Shown: positions 1 to 9,450, counted from the first letter of the stretch. The stretch is 64,000 nucleotides of DNA from Pseudomonas synxantha (GCF_900105675.1 NZ_LT629786.1:1674001-1738000), one strand, 5' to 3'. The notes: a model not told the origin generated them from the letters alone. A program made the numbers and translations.

Positions 1-2462
1 TGTACCCCGTCGATAATGTCGGCGCGCACTTCTACGGTGGTTGCGCGGTTACGGCGCTTGAGGATCGGCTCTTCCATCACCGCCTGGAAATGCCCGACCT
101 GGGCCAGCGGCACCGACGTGCCGGCGCTGTTGGTCAGGGTCATGCTGTTGAGATTGGCGAGGTCTTCGCGCTGGCTGCCCTGGGCGCGGGCCACCACGGA
201 TACGGTGCGGTTGCCTTCGCGCACTTCGGTGATCGGGTTGCCGCTGAGCAGGGCGTTGAGTTGGGATTTGACATCGTCGGGGGTGAAGCCGAGCAAGCGC
301 AGGCGATCCTGGTCCAGCACCAGGCGATAACCGCTGGTGCGCTCGCCCCATTCGAGGAAGGTGTCACGGGTCAGCCGATTGGCGGCCACCACTTGGCGCA
401 CTTGCTCGGACAGCCCGCGCAGCTCGTCCAGGTTGGGCCCGGATACACGGAACACTACGGGGAACGGCACCGGCGGGCCGAACACCAATTGGGTGACACG
501 CACCCGCGCCGCTGGAAACTCACCAGCCGCGATGCGCTCGCGCATGCGCACTTTCAATGCGTCACGGGCGTGGGAGTCCGGGGTTTGCACGATCAACTTG
601 GCGAATGCCGGGTCAGGCATTTCCGGGTTCAGCGACAGGAAGAACCGCGGTGCGCCGCCGCCTACATAGGTGTCGACCATGCTCGTCTGCGGCTCTTGCA
701 GCAGGGCTTTCTCCACCTGCGCCGCCACTGCCTCAGTGCTTTTGAAGGCGCTGCCGGGCGGCATATACACTTCCAGGATCAGCTCCGAACGGTCGGAGTC
801 GGGGAAGAACTGTTTCTTCACCACCGCCATACCCAGGCCGCACAGCACAAACGCGGCCACCACCAGCCCGGTCACCAGCCAGCGCCCGCGCACGCAGGCC
901 TCCACCAAGCAACGGAGTTTCTGATAGTAACGCCCGGCATAAATCGCATCGTGCCCACCGGGCACAGGCTTGATCTGCGGCAACAGCTTCACGCCCAGAT
1001 AGGGCGTGAATACCACCGCCACCAACCACGATGAAATCAATGCAAAGCCGACGATCCAGAAGATATTCCCGGCGTACTCGCCTGCACCGGATCGCGCAAA
1101 CCCCACGGGTAAAAAACCGATGATCGTCACCAACGTACCGGTCAGCATGGGTGCGGCCGTGGAACTCCAGGCATAGGTCGCCGCATGGATACGATCAAAG
1201 CCTTCTTCGAGTTTCACCACCATCATCTCGATGGCGATGATCGCATCATCCACCAGCAAGCCCAGGGAAATGATCAGCGCGCCCAGGGTCACGCGGTCGA
1301 ATTCGCGCCCGGTGACCAGCATGATCACGAACACGATCGACAACGTCAGCGGCACGGCTGCCGCCACCACCAGGCCCACGCGAAAGCCCAGGGCCAGCAG
1401 GCTGATCAGCATCACCACGGCCAAGGCGACGAAGAACTTGAGCATGAACTCATTCACCGCCAGGCTGATGTTTTTCGCCTGGTCGGAAACCTTGACGAAG
1501 TTCACGCCCAGGGGCAGGTCGGCGCGGATTTTGGCTTCCTGGGCCTGCAGGCTCTGGTCCAGTTCCAGGCCGTTCCAGTGTTTCTCCATGATCACCCCGA
1601 GCATCAGCGCCGGGTCGCCCTGGTGGCGGATACGGTAGCTGGGCGGGTCCTCATAACCGCGGCTGACGCTGGCGACATCGGCAATGCGCAGCACGCGGCC
1701 ATTGACTTGCAGGGGCACATTTTCAATCAGCGCCAGGCTGTCGAAGGCACCGTCGATACGGATATACGCACGGGCGCCAGCGGTTTCGACAAAGCCCGAG
1801 GGCGCCACCGCGTTTTGTGCGGCGAGGGCGGCGAAAATCTGCTCGGGCTTGATGCCCAGGGTCGCCAGGCGCTCATAGGAAAACTCGACAAACACCCGTT
1901 GGGCCTGCTCGCCAAGAATATTGACCTTCTTCACCCCCGGCAGGTTGAGCAAACCCTGGCGCAGGGTCTCGGCCATTTGCACTTGCTGACGATGGGGCAG
2001 GTGTTCGGCTTCCAGGGCGTACAGCGCGAAATACACATCAGAGTATTCATCGTTGAAAAACGGGCCGATCACGCCTTTGGGCAATTGCGCGGCTTCGTCA
2101 CTGAGCTTCTTGCGGGTCTGGTAGAACAGTGCCTGGATTTCGCTCGGGCGCGTGGATTCTAGAAAGGTCATGCGCATCGACACAAAACCCGGCTGGGCGA
2201 TGGTCTCGACGCGGTCGTAGTAGTCCAGCTCCTGCAGGCGCTTTTCCAGGCGGTCGGCCACCTGTTCCTGCATTTCCTGGGCGGTGGCGCCCGGCCAGGC
2301 GGCGGTGATGGTCATGACCTTGACGGTAAACGAGGGGTCTTCGGCGCGCCCCAGTTTGCCGAACGCGAACATTCCGGCGACCAGGATTGCAATGAGCAAG
2401 AACAGCGTCACTGCGCGGTGTTTGACCGCCAGTTCAGAGAGGTTGAGCCCGCGCATGATCAT
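1..2462 (-). CDS. RND-family efflux pump inner-membrane transporter (partial, C-terminus beyond window)
   Basis: Proton-driven RND transporter of the AcrB/MexB type, the inner-membrane pump of a tripartite efflux system. About 820 codons are readable leftward and the frame is still open at base 1, so only the distal part (of roughly 1,020 residues) is missing. An N-terminal membrane helix (about residues 17-34) is followed by a periplasmic porter region, then a helix block near residue 405 containing LGLLVDDAI. That carries the paired Asp of the RND proton relay. The ATG at 2462 overlaps the adaptor stop as ATGA; a second in-frame ATG lies 6 bases later. This coupling with the adaptor gene shows a single operon. 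Substrate cannot be deduced; the N-terminus MRGLNLSELAVKHR resembles the non-MexB subgroup of small-molecule pumps. Confidence 0.93.
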   Translation of the reverse strand, partial: MIMRGLNLSELAVKHRAVTLFLLIAILVAGMFAFGKLGRAEDPSFTVKVMTITAAWPGATAQEMQEQVADRLEKRLQELDYYDRVETIAQPGFVSMRMTFLESTRPSEIQALFYQTRKKLSDEAAQLPKGVIGPFFNDEYSDVYFALYALEAEHLPHRQQVQMAETLRQGLLNLPGVKKVNILGEQAQRVFVEFSYERLATLGIKPEQIFAALAAQNAVAPSGFVETAGARAYIRIDGAFDSLALIENVPLQVNGRVLRIADVASVSRGYEDPPSYRIRHQGDPALMLGVIMEKHWNGLELDQSLQAQEAKIRADLPLGVNFVKVSDQAKNISLAVNEFMLKFFVALAVVMLISLLALGFRVGLVVAAAVPLTLSIVFVIMLVTGREFDRVTLGALIISLGLLVDDAIIAIEMMVVKLEEGFDRIHAATYAWSSTAAPMLTGTLVTIIGFLPVGFARSGAGEYAGNIFWIVGFALISSWLVAVVFTPYLGVKLLPQIKPVPGGHDAIYAGRYYQKLRCLVEACVRGRWLVTGLVVAAFVLCGLGMAVVKKQFFPDSDRSELILEVYMPPGSAFKSTEAVAAQVEKALLQEPQTSMVDTYVGGGAPRFFLSLNPEMPDPAFAKLIVQTPDSHARDALKVRMRERIAAGEFPAARVRVTQLVFGPPVPFPVVFRVSGPNLDELRGLSEQVRQVVAANRLTRDTFLEWGERTSGYRLVLDQDRLRLLGFTPDDVKSQLNALLSGNPITEVREGNRTVSVVARAQGSQREDLANLNSMTLTNSAGTSVPLAQVGHFQAVMEEPILKRRNRATTVEVRADIIDGV

Positions 2463-3565
2463 TGGTCCTGTTTGCGGTTGAGGGCCAGGGCCTGGGCGGG
2501 GAGCAAGCGCACCTTGTCGCCGCTGTGCAGCAGGTGCGCACCCAGGGCGACGATGGTTTGCCCAGGTTGAACGCCGCTGTCGAGCAGGGCGTCTTCCTGG
2601 CCGAGGCGGGCGACTTTCACCGGCGCGAAGGTCAGCGTGTTGTCATCGCCGATCAGCCACACGCCGGGGCCCTGGCCTGCGTCCTGCAACGCGCCAATCG
2701 GCACGCGGGTTTGCGCGGCTTGGCCGTTGCCTTGCAGGCGTACGGTGATGGTGGAACCGAGGGCGAAACGCTCGACGGCACCGTGCAACACATAGCGGGC
2801 GCGGTAGGTGCGGGTGATGGGGTCGGCGCTGGCGGACAGCTCGCGCAGGCTTGCGGCCACGGCCTGGTCGGGGGCGCCGAAGGGGAAGGCCAGGGCTTTT
2901 TGCGCGGCCAGGTCGCGCTGGTTTTCCGGCAGGTTGACGATGGCTTCACGGGCGCCGTCGTGGGCCAGGCGCGCGACGATTTGCCCTTCGGCCACCACTT
3001 GGCCGCGGTCTGCTCGCACGTCGGTGATGATGCCGTCGCCATCGGCCTTGAGCACCGAGTAGGTGCGGCGGTTTTCGATCTGGCTGGCATCGGACTGCGC
3101 CGCGGCCAGTTCCGCCTCGGCAACACGCAGGTTGGTGGCCGACTGGTCGAAGATCTGCCGTGACACTGCGCCGGTACTGGCCAGGCGCTGGTAGCGGTTT
3201 TCATCGTCGCGGCGTTGGCGCAGCTGGGCCTGGGCGGCGTTGACGCGATTCTTGGCCGAGCGCAGCGCCAGTTCGAAGTCGCCGATGTCCAGCACCAGCA
3301 AGGTATCGCCACGGGCAACGCGCTGGCCGGGGTCGACCTTGCGCTCGATCACCTTGCCGCTGACCCGAAAGCCCAGGTCGCTTTCGGTGCGGGCAGCGAC
3401 CACACCGGTATACGCGCTTTGCTGGGTGCCCGCGGCTTCGACGGTGGCCGCCAATACGGGGCGTGGCTGCGGCGCTTGAGCGGCGTTGTCAGCTTGGCTG
3501 TGGCAGCCACCGAGCAACATCAACAGGGCCAGGGGCGTGAGAAGACGCAGGGGGAGAGGGGGCAT
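2459..3565 (-). CDS. RND efflux periplasmic adaptor (HlyD/MFP family), lipoprotein
   Basis: Membrane-fusion protein that links the RND pump encoded just downstream to an outer-membrane channel. 368 residues, normal for the family. The N-terminus is a lipoprotein signal with lipobox LLGGC, so Cys21 would be acylated and anchor the protein in the inner membrane. It is followed by a biotinyl-lipoyl half (LGFRVSGKVIERKVDPGQRV, about residues 65-84), an alpha-helical hairpin rich in Ala/Gln/Arg (about 95-160), the second lipoyl half and a beta-barrel. The stop overlaps the pump start. No outer-membrane factor gene is in the visible part, so a shared TolC/OprM-type channel or a gene beyond the edge is likely. 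A perfect palindrome sits just upstream and is the likely control site. Confidence 0.94.
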   Translation of the reverse strand: MPPLPLRLLTPLALLMLLGGCHSQADNAAQAPQPRPVLAATVEAAGTQQSAYTGVVAARTESDLGFRVSGKVIERKVDPGQRVARGDTLLVLDIGDFELALRSAKNRVNAAQAQLRQRRDDENRYQRLASTGAVSRQIFDQSATNLRVAEAELAAAQSDASQIENRRTYSVLKADGDGIITDVRADRGQVVAEGQIVARLAHDGAREAIVNLPENQRDLAAQKALAFPFGAPDQAVAASLRELSASADPITRTYRARYVLHGAVERFALGSTITVRLQGNGQAAQTRVPIGALQDAGQGPGVWLIGDDNTLTFAPVKVARLGQEDALLDSGVQPGQTIVALGAHLLHSGDKVRLLPAQALALNRKQDQ

Positions 3566-3592
3566 GGCGGGCTCCAGGGGTAACCATTGGGC

Positions 3593-3616
3593 AAAAAATT
3601 ATGGACATAATTTTTT
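3593..3616. promoter_or_regulatory. Perfect 11-bp inverted repeat upstream of the RND operon
   Basis: AAAAAATTATG and CATAATTTTTT are exact reverse complements separated by GA. The site lies 28 bp upstream of the adaptor ATG in an AT-rich island within GC-rich DNA. Position and symmetry suggest an operator for a dimeric repressor of TetR or MarR type, or the core of the efflux promoter. No regulator gene is adjacent, since the neighbouring frame is an MFS remnant, so the cognate protein is unknown. Confidence 0.55.
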
Positions 3617-3653
3617 ACGCATATTATGGTCGAAATATAAATTAATCCAGCCC

Positions 3654-4238
3654 CTGCTCAAAGGCCGCCAGTACCGGGCCTATGCCGTGGCCCTGGCCTG
3701 CACCTACGGCGCCATGTTTGCAGTGATCGCCGGCTCCTCGGCGGTGTTCATCAACCTGCTGGGGTTAAGCAGCCTGGAGTACGGCCTCAACTTCGGGTTG
3801 ATCGTGTCGATGCTGATCGTGGGTTCCACCTATACCCGGCGTAATATCCAGCGCCTGGGGCCGCAGCGGATTGTGGCGATGGGCGTGACAATGGTCGCGC
3901 TCGGCGGGGTGGCAGCGCTGGTGATCTACGCACTGTTCGGGCTGTCGGTGGTGGGGCTGGACGTGCCCATTGCCCTGGTCACCCTCGGCGGTGGCCTGGT
4001 GTTGCCCGGTGCGGTGACCGGCGCGGTGATGCCCAATGCGCACCGTGCCGGTTTGGCGGCAGGGCTGATGGGGTTCGCGCAGATGTTCGGTGCCACCTGC
4101 AGCGGTTTGCTGTTGAGCCAGCTGCGCGATGGCAGTGCCGCGCCGATGGTGATGATTCAAGCCGGGTTTGCGCTGTCGGCCTTTGTTGCATTCCAGCTGT
4201 TGCGCCAGCGCCAACTTAAAACATTGTCCTATACATAG
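3654..4238 (+). pseudogene. C-terminal remnant of an MFS drug transporter (Bcr/CflA-like)
   Basis: About 195 in-frame codons encode a run of hydrophobic helices that read like the C-terminal half (about six helices) of a 12-helix MFS transporter of the Bcr/CflA drug-resistance type. Recognisable parts are a start at LLKGRQYRAYA, a loop YTRRNIQRLGP, the helix GLAAGLMGFAQMFGATCSG, and an end LLRQRQLKTLSYT. The N-terminal half with the usual RxxxR-type loop is absent. Upstream in the same frame the reading runs into the AT-rich palindrome and then antisense to the adaptor gene, so no credible start exists. I read it as a truncated gene left by a deletion at the RND promoter. A functional six-helix protein is possible but unlikely. 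Confidence 0.7.
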
Positions 4239-4313
4239 AACGATCAGGGCCGGTTTTGCCGTCTAGTGCTCAGGGATGAGGCGATTTATTGTGTACCCAC
4301 TTTGGAGGTACAC

Positions 4314-5180
4314 ATGAAAAAGCTGATTGGTATCTACACCAGCCCTCGCGCCCACTGGGTCGGCGATGGCTTCCCGGTACGCACTTTGTTTTCCTACGAC
4401 ACCATGGGCAAGCACATCAGCCCATTCCTGTTGCTGGACCACGCCGGGCCGACCGAATTCACGCCCACCGAACAGCGCCGTGGCGTCGGCCAACACCCGC
4501 ATCGCGGCTTTGAAACCGTGACTATCGTCTATGACGGCGAAGTCGAGCACCGCGATTCCACCGGTGCCGGCGGCAAGATCGGCCCCGGCGATGTGCAATG
4601 GATGACCGCGGCCAAGGGCATTCTCCACGAGGAGTTCCACTCCCAGGATTTCGCCCGTCGCGGCGGGGCGCTGGAAATGGTGCAACTGTGGGTCAACCTG
4701 CCGGCCAAGGACAAAATGGCCGATGCCGGCTACCAGACCATCATCGATGGCGATATTCCGGTGCTGCCACTGGCGAACGACGCTGGCAACCTGCGCCTGA
4801 TCGCCGGTGAATTCGCCGGTGCTCATGGCCCGGCCCGTACCTTTACGCCGATTGACGTGTGGGACTTGCGCCTCAATGCCAATAAGGCGGTCACGCTGGA
4901 CCTGCACGCCGGGCGTAATACGGCGCTGGTGATCCTCAGCGGCACTGTGCTGGTCAATGGCGATGAAGTTGCGCGCCAAGGTCAGCTGGCGCTGTTCGAG
5001 CGTGACGGTAACCAGGTCACCCTGGAGTCGAATGACGACGCCAAGGTGTTGCTGCTCAGCGGCGAACCCATCGACGAGCCCATCGTCGGCCACGGTCCGT
5101 TCGTGATGAACACCGAGCAGGAAATCCACCAAGCGTTCGCCGACTTCCAGTCGGGCAAGTTCGGGCAGATGCACGCCTGA
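4314..5180 (+). CDS. Pirin family protein
   Basis: 288-residue bicupin of the pirin family (iron-binding; some members have quercetinase activity or act as redox-sensitive partners; the physiological role here is unknown). The start MKKLIGIYTSPRAHW follows the ribosome site GGAGG with 6-nt spacing; an upstream in-frame ATG at 4266 has no ribosome site. The N-terminal cupin shows the family metal motif HPHRGFETVTIVYDGEVEH, with further ligands in ILHEEFH. It is a single gene with its own downstream hairpin terminator. A gene on the opposite strand (the remnant at 3654-4238 runs the same way) does not constrain it. Confidence 0.93.
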   Translation: MKKLIGIYTSPRAHWVGDGFPVRTLFSYDTMGKHISPFLLLDHAGPTEFTPTEQRRGVGQHPHRGFETVTIVYDGEVEHRDSTGAGGKIGPGDVQWMTAAKGILHEEFHSQDFARRGGALEMVQLWVNLPAKDKMADAGYQTIIDGDIPVLPLANDAGNLRLIAGEFAGAHGPARTFTPIDVWDLRLNANKAVTLDLHAGRNTALVILSGTVLVNGDEVARQGQLALFERDGNQVTLESNDDAKVLLLSGEPIDEPIVGHGPFVMNTEQEIHQAFADFQSGKFGQMHA

Positions 5181-5206
5181 ATGCCGGGTTGGTTTAAATA
5201 ACCCTT

Positions 5207-5238
5207 GTGGGAGGGGACTTGCCCCTCCCACATTTTTT
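5207..5238 (+). terminator. REP-derived rho-independent terminator
   Basis: GTGGGAGGGG, loop ACTTG, CCCCTCCCAC, then A and six T. The stem uses the same core as the genome's REP palindromes, but here it is a single hairpin with a T-run, placed 26 bp after the pirin stop. It should end pirin transcription before the channel gene. Confidence 0.75.
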
Positions 5239-5303
5239 CCTGCGCTATACCCGTCTTATCGATTTCATGCGATCTTCTCGGCATTCGCCCTGGAGTCGCC
5301 TGG

Positions 5304-6749
5304 ATGCCCTCATTTATCGCTGATCACCCGATGCTGTGCGCCGTGGCGTTGATCTTTATCGACATCGCCGTGTGGCGTCTTATCTCCGCCGACCTGGCCA
5401 ACTGGAAACTCGCCGCGCGGTTGGTGATCTTCGCGGTATTCAGCGTCGTGTTGTTCAACGACGGCATGAACCCCATGCAAGGGGCGCCCTATGCTGACGA
5501 CACCACCTTGCACCTGGCCGCCACGGCGTTGCAGATCGGCTGGTGGTTGTTCGCTGCGCGCACCCTGACGGTGTTGCTCGGCGCGGTGATGATGCAGCGG
5601 GTCGGGCATACCGGGCGCTTGTTGCAAGACCTGATGGGCGCGGTGATCTTCCTGATCGCGATCATCGCCGCCATGGCCTATGTGCTCGACCTGCCGGTCA
5701 AGGGCGTGCTGGCCACCTCCGGTGCGGTGGCGATCATCGTCGGCCTGGCGTTGCAAAGTACCTTGAGCGACGTGTTTTCCGGGATCGTCCTCAATACCAC
5801 CAAGCCTTACCAGATCGATGACTGGATCTCCATCGATGGCACCGAAGGCCGTGTCACCGATATCGACTGGCGCGCCACGCGTTTGCAAACCTCCCAGGGC
5901 AGCCTGGCGGTGATCCCCAACTCCCTGGCGGCCAAGGCCAAGATCATCAATTTCTCGCGCCCGGCGGACATGTTCGGCCTGGCAGTGAGCCTGCAAGTCA
6001 GCCCCCACGCACGTCCGCAAACCGTGATTGAGGCCCTGGAGCGGGCAATGCAGGGCTGTCGGCCATTGCTGGCCCAGCCGGCCCCGAGCGTGGCGTTCAA
6101 AGCCTCGACCAGTGGCGGCGTGGAATATGAAATCAGCGGCTTCGTACCGGCCATGGGCCTCAAGCGCGAAACGCGCAACCTGCTTTACGATTTGGCCTAC
6201 CGGCACTTGCAGGCGGCGGGTGTGGGCCTGTTGTCTGCCACCGAGGGCAGCACGCCGCCAGCGGTGTCCGGTGCCCGGGCGTTGCTTGAACGCTCGTCGA
6301 TTTTCTCCACCTTGCGTCAGGAAGAAAAAGACACCTTCAGCCAAAACATGACCCTGCACACCTACCGCGCAGGGGAGATGATCCTGGCGGCGGGGGAGGT
6401 CAGCGATCACTTGTTCATCATTGAATCCGGCGTGGTCTCGGTGCTGTTGGTCAAGGACGGGCACAAGTTCGAGGCCGGGCGCATGGGCCCTGGGGAGGTG
6501 ATCGGCGAATCCGGCATCCTCTCGGAACAGGCGGCGCTGGCAGATTTTTCGGCCAAGACCTACTGCACGCTTTATCGCATCGAAAATGAATACCTCAAGC
6601 CCTGCCTGGACGCACGGCATGATATCGGCGAAGCCATGAAGGCGCTGCTGGACTTCCGTCGGCATGCCGCCCAGGCCCTGACCGAAGACGCGCCCGTGGT
6701 GCCGGTGAAGAAGGGCTTCCTGCAATGGCTGCGCAAGCGTGGCCTGTAG
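5304..6749 (+). CDS. Mechanosensitive ion channel (MscS domain) with C-terminal cyclic-nucleotide-binding domain
   Basis: 481 residues. N-terminal membrane helices are followed by the MscS pore helix and beta domain (GLALQSTLSDVFSGIVL near residue 147, then DDWISIDGTEGRVTDIDWRA), and a Crp-type cNMP-binding domain at about residues 330-445 (EMILAAGEVSDHLFIIESG, GEVIGESGILSEQ). Such channels (bCNG subfamily) are held to couple ligand binding to an MscS-like pore, often with weak mechanosensitivity. The start ATG at 5304 has GGAG upstream; the frame extends further 5' only through the terminator. The ligand-contacting Glu-Ser pair (GES) of the phosphate-binding cassette is present, although the Arg-Thr/Ser-Ala part is modified. 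Confidence 0.9.
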   Translation: MPSFIADHPMLCAVALIFIDIAVWRLISADLANWKLAARLVIFAVFSVVLFNDGMNPMQGAPYADDTTLHLAATALQIGWWLFAARTLTVLLGAVMMQRVGHTGRLLQDLMGAVIFLIAIIAAMAYVLDLPVKGVLATSGAVAIIVGLALQSTLSDVFSGIVLNTTKPYQIDDWISIDGTEGRVTDIDWRATRLQTSQGSLAVIPNSLAAKAKIINFSRPADMFGLAVSLQVSPHARPQTVIEALERAMQGCRPLLAQPAPSVAFKASTSGGVEYEISGFVPAMGLKRETRNLLYDLAYRHLQAAGVGLLSATEGSTPPAVSGARALLERSSIFSTLRQEEKDTFSQNMTLHTYRAGEMILAAGEVSDHLFIIESGVVSVLLVKDGHKFEAGRMGPGEVIGESGILSEQAALADFSAKTYCTLYRIENEYLKPCLDARHDIGEAMKALLDFRRHAAQALTEDAPVVPVKKGFLQWLRKRGL

Positions 6750-6842
6750 ATTGGTCACCTGTTCTTCGCCCGGATTGGCTATTCCTCCAGGACGCCTTGG
6801 TGACTAACCTGCTCACCAATCCCACCGTTCTGGAGCAACACC

Positions 6843-7280
6843 ATGCAAACCCGTACCGATTTCTACACCGCTTCCCCCGACGCCATGAAAGCCATGCTGG
6901 CGCTGGAAGCGGCGGTCGGCAAACTTTCCATCGAATTACCGCTGCTCGAACTGGTGCGCCTGCGCGTCTCGCAGATCAACGGCTGCGCGTTCTGCCTGGA
7001 CATGCACACCGCCGACGCCCGCAAAGGTGGCGAAACCGAGCGGCGTTTGTACACCGTGTCGGCCTGGCGCGAGACCCCATTCTTTACCCCGCGTGAACGC
7101 GCCGCGCTGGCCTGGGCTGAAAGCCTGACCCTGCTCAGCCAGACCCACGCTCCGGATGCAGACTTCAATGCCCTGGCCGCCGAGTTCAGCCCACAGGAAC
7201 AAGTCGACCTGAGCGTGGCCATCGCCACCATCAACAGCTGGAACCGCCTGGCGGTGGGCTTTCGCAAGATGCCCAAATAG
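6843..7280 (+). CDS. Carboxymuconolactone decarboxylase / AhpD-like alkylhydroperoxidase family protein
   Basis: 145-residue all-helical protein of the CMD/AhpD family. The diagnostic active site NGCAFCLDMH has Cys48, Cys51 and His55, the CxxC-xxxH arrangement used for thiol-based peroxide reduction, so the AhpD-like peroxidase subgroup (YnjA/PA0269-like) is favoured over muconolactone decarboxylase. The conserved flank VRLRVSQIN precedes it. A GGAGCAACACC leader precedes the ATG. It stands alone between the channel gene and a convergent TonB receptor. The true substrate is unknown. Confidence 0.9.
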   Translation: MQTRTDFYTASPDAMKAMLALEAAVGKLSIELPLLELVRLRVSQINGCAFCLDMHTADARKGGETERRLYTVSAWRETPFFTPRERAALAWAESLTLLSQTHAPDADFNALAAEFSPQEQVDLSVAIATINSWNRLAVGFRKMPK

Positions 7281-7299
7281 CCCCTTGTAGGCGGGTGAA

Positions 7300-9450
7300 T
7301 CAGAAATTCACCGATGCACTCAAGCGCGCCGTCAACGGCGCGCCCTGGAACAGGTAGTCATCGCCCATGTACTCGCCCGCATCGCGCCAGTAGCGCTTGT
7401 CGAACAGGTTGTCGACGCTCAGGCGAAACACCGTTTCATACCCATCGACCTTGGTGGTGTAGCGGCTGCCGAGATTGACCACTGCATAGTCGCCCACCTC
7501 CACAGTGCCGTTGCGGTTGGCCGACTTCCTGGCGCTGTATTGCACACCGCCCAGCACCGCCAGCCCATTGACCCACGGCAACGCATAGTCGGCGTACACA
7601 CTGGCACGCAGCTTGGGCACATTGATCGCCTGGTGGCCTTCATAGTCCGGGGTGCCGCTGCCGCTCACCCGTGCGCGGATAGCCGCGACGCTGGTTGCGA
7701 TTTGCAGGCGCTCGGTGGCCCAGCCGGTGGCGGACAGTTCCAGGCCGGTGTTTTTCTGCTCGCCCTGTTGCACATAGGTAAAGTTGCCCGCGCCATCCGG
7801 CTTGGAATACTGGTAGGCCTGACGTGTCTGGAATACGGCGGCGGCGAAACTGATGCGGCGCCAATCGTACTTCACCCCGGCTTCGATCTGCCGTGACGTA
7901 GTGGGCGCCAGGGTTTCGCTGCTGTTGGTGGCGAACCACGGCGCGGTGCCGCCCAGGGACAGGCCCTTGCTGTAGCTGGTGTAGAGCGAGATGTTCTCAA
8001 TCGGCTTATAGATCAGCGAGGCCTGGGGCAGGAATACATACTGTTGGGTATGCCGTGACTCAGCGCCGTTCTTGTCGAAAGCCTTTTCATCCAGGCGCAC
8101 TTCACGCCCACCGAGAATGGTTTGCCATTGCTCATTGAAGCGAATGCGGTCGGTGACGAACAGGCCGTACTGGCGGCTGTCGAGGTTGCGATGGCTATCA
8201 TTGAGCGGCTTGTCGGTGGGTGGGAAGCTCGGCGCATCCTGATGGATATTGCCGCTGCCGATGTATTCATTGACCGAGTCGCGCTTGTCGACCACCCGGC
8301 GAAATGCGCTGGTGCCGAAGGTCAACTCATGACCCAGGCCAGCGGTGTCGAATAGCCCGGTCATGGCTGCCTGGATTTCATCATCGCGGCGGGTGTCGTC
8401 GGGGCTGCGATAGTCGTAGATGTCGTAGTCACCTTCGGGGCTGAAGGTGTTGGCATTGCAGTTGCTGACGTAATAGCAGCCCCAGGCAAACGAACTGTAG
8501 TCATCAATCACCACCTTGCTACGCGCCGCGCTGACAGTGCCTTTCCACTGGTCGCTGAAACGGTACTCGAACTTGCCGTTGAGGTTCAGCGAATCGATCC
8601 CCACTTGCTTGCCGCCGCTCTGATGCCCCAGCAGCCTCTTCGGTGAGGCGTCGTGGGGCACTTCGGTGCCACCCAACAGTTGGTAACCCGGCACCGAGCG
8701 CTGTTGCTTGTTCTGGTATTCGGCATCCAGTTGCAGCAGGGCGTCGGGGCTGATGTTCCAGTCCAAGGCCAGGGACACAAAATCGCGCTGGCCATTGGCG
8801 TGTTCCACATAGGAATTGAGGTCTTCATGGGCGACATTGGCGCGCAGGCCCAATTGCTGCTCGCTGCCAAACCAGCCACCGACGTCCGTGGCGATATAGC
8901 CGCTGCCGCGATCGTCGGTAGAGATGGTTACCGAGCGTACATCTTCAGGGCGCTTGGTCACGTAGTTGATCACGCCGCTGGGCTCGGAAATGCCGCTCTG
9001 CAACCCGGCCAGGCCCTTGAGCACTTCCACCTGCTGCTTGTTTTCCAGGGCGACGTTCTGCTCGCCGGTGATGGTGCGCCCATTGATCTTGTAGCTGCTG
9101 GCCGCGTTCAGCGAGAAGCCACGCACCACGAAATTTTCGTAATAGCCAATCGGCGCATAGCTGTCACCCACCGACGCATCGTTGCGCAGCACTTCACTGA
9201 GCAGGCGCGCTTGCTGGTCCTTGATCAGGGCGGCGTTGATCACCGTAATCGAGGCCGGCGTGTCCAGCAACGGTGCTTCATCGAAACCGCCCACCGAGGC
9301 AGTTTCGTTACGGTAGCCGGACTCATCCTGCCCCTGGACCTTGACCGCCGGCAGTTCAATCTCCGCGGCCAGGCTGCTGCCGATACCGCCGCTGAGCAGC
9401 AGGCCGAGAGCCAAACGTGTACTGACGACGGGACGAAAACGCAAAACCAT
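7300..9450 (-). CDS. TonB-dependent siderophore receptor
   Basis: 716-residue outer-membrane beta-barrel receptor. The N-terminus is a signal peptide ending SSLAAE. A TonB-box-like segment precedes the plug (TPASITVINAALIKDQQA ... NFVVRGF ... EVLKGLAGLQSGISEPSGVINYVTKRP), and the barrel ends in SASVNF with the terminal aromatic. There is no N-terminal FecA/FpvA-type signalling domain and no sigma/anti-sigma pair nearby, so it is not a surface-signalling receptor. The start at 9450 (MVLRFRPVV) gives a proper signal peptide and has AAGG upstream; a longer frame to 9555 adds a non-signal leader. I see no convincing Fur box upstream. Substrate is unassigned, possibly a hydroxamate siderophore. 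Confidence 0.92.
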   Translation of the reverse strand: MVLRFRPVVSTRLALGLLLSGGIGSSLAAEIELPAVKVQGQDESGYRNETASVGGFDEAPLLDTPASITVINAALIKDQQARLLSEVLRNDASVGDSYAPIGYYENFVVRGFSLNAASSYKINGRTITGEQNVALENKQQVEVLKGLAGLQSGISEPSGVINYVTKRPEDVRSVTISTDDRGSGYIATDVGGWFGSEQQLGLRANVAHEDLNSYVEHANGQRDFVSLALDWNISPDALLQLDAEYQNKQQRSVPGYQLLGGTEVPHDASPKRLLGHQSGGKQVGIDSLNLNGKFEYRFSDQWKGTVSAARSKVVIDDYSSFAWGCYYVSNCNANTFSPEGDYDIYDYRSPDDTRRDDEIQAAMTGLFDTAGLGHELTFGTSAFRRVVDKRDSVNEYIGSGNIHQDAPSFPPTDKPLNDSHRNLDSRQYGLFVTDRIRFNEQWQTILGGREVRLDEKAFDKNGAESRHTQQYVFLPQASLIYKPIENISLYTSYSKGLSLGGTAPWFATNSSETLAPTTSRQIEAGVKYDWRRISFAAAVFQTRQAYQYSKPDGAGNFTYVQQGEQKNTGLELSATGWATERLQIATSVAAIRARVSGSGTPDYEGHQAINVPKLRASVYADYALPWVNGLAVLGGVQYSARKSANRNGTVEVGDYAVVNLGSRYTTKVDGYETVFRLSVDNLFDKRYWRDAGEYMGDDYLFQGAPLTARLSASVNF

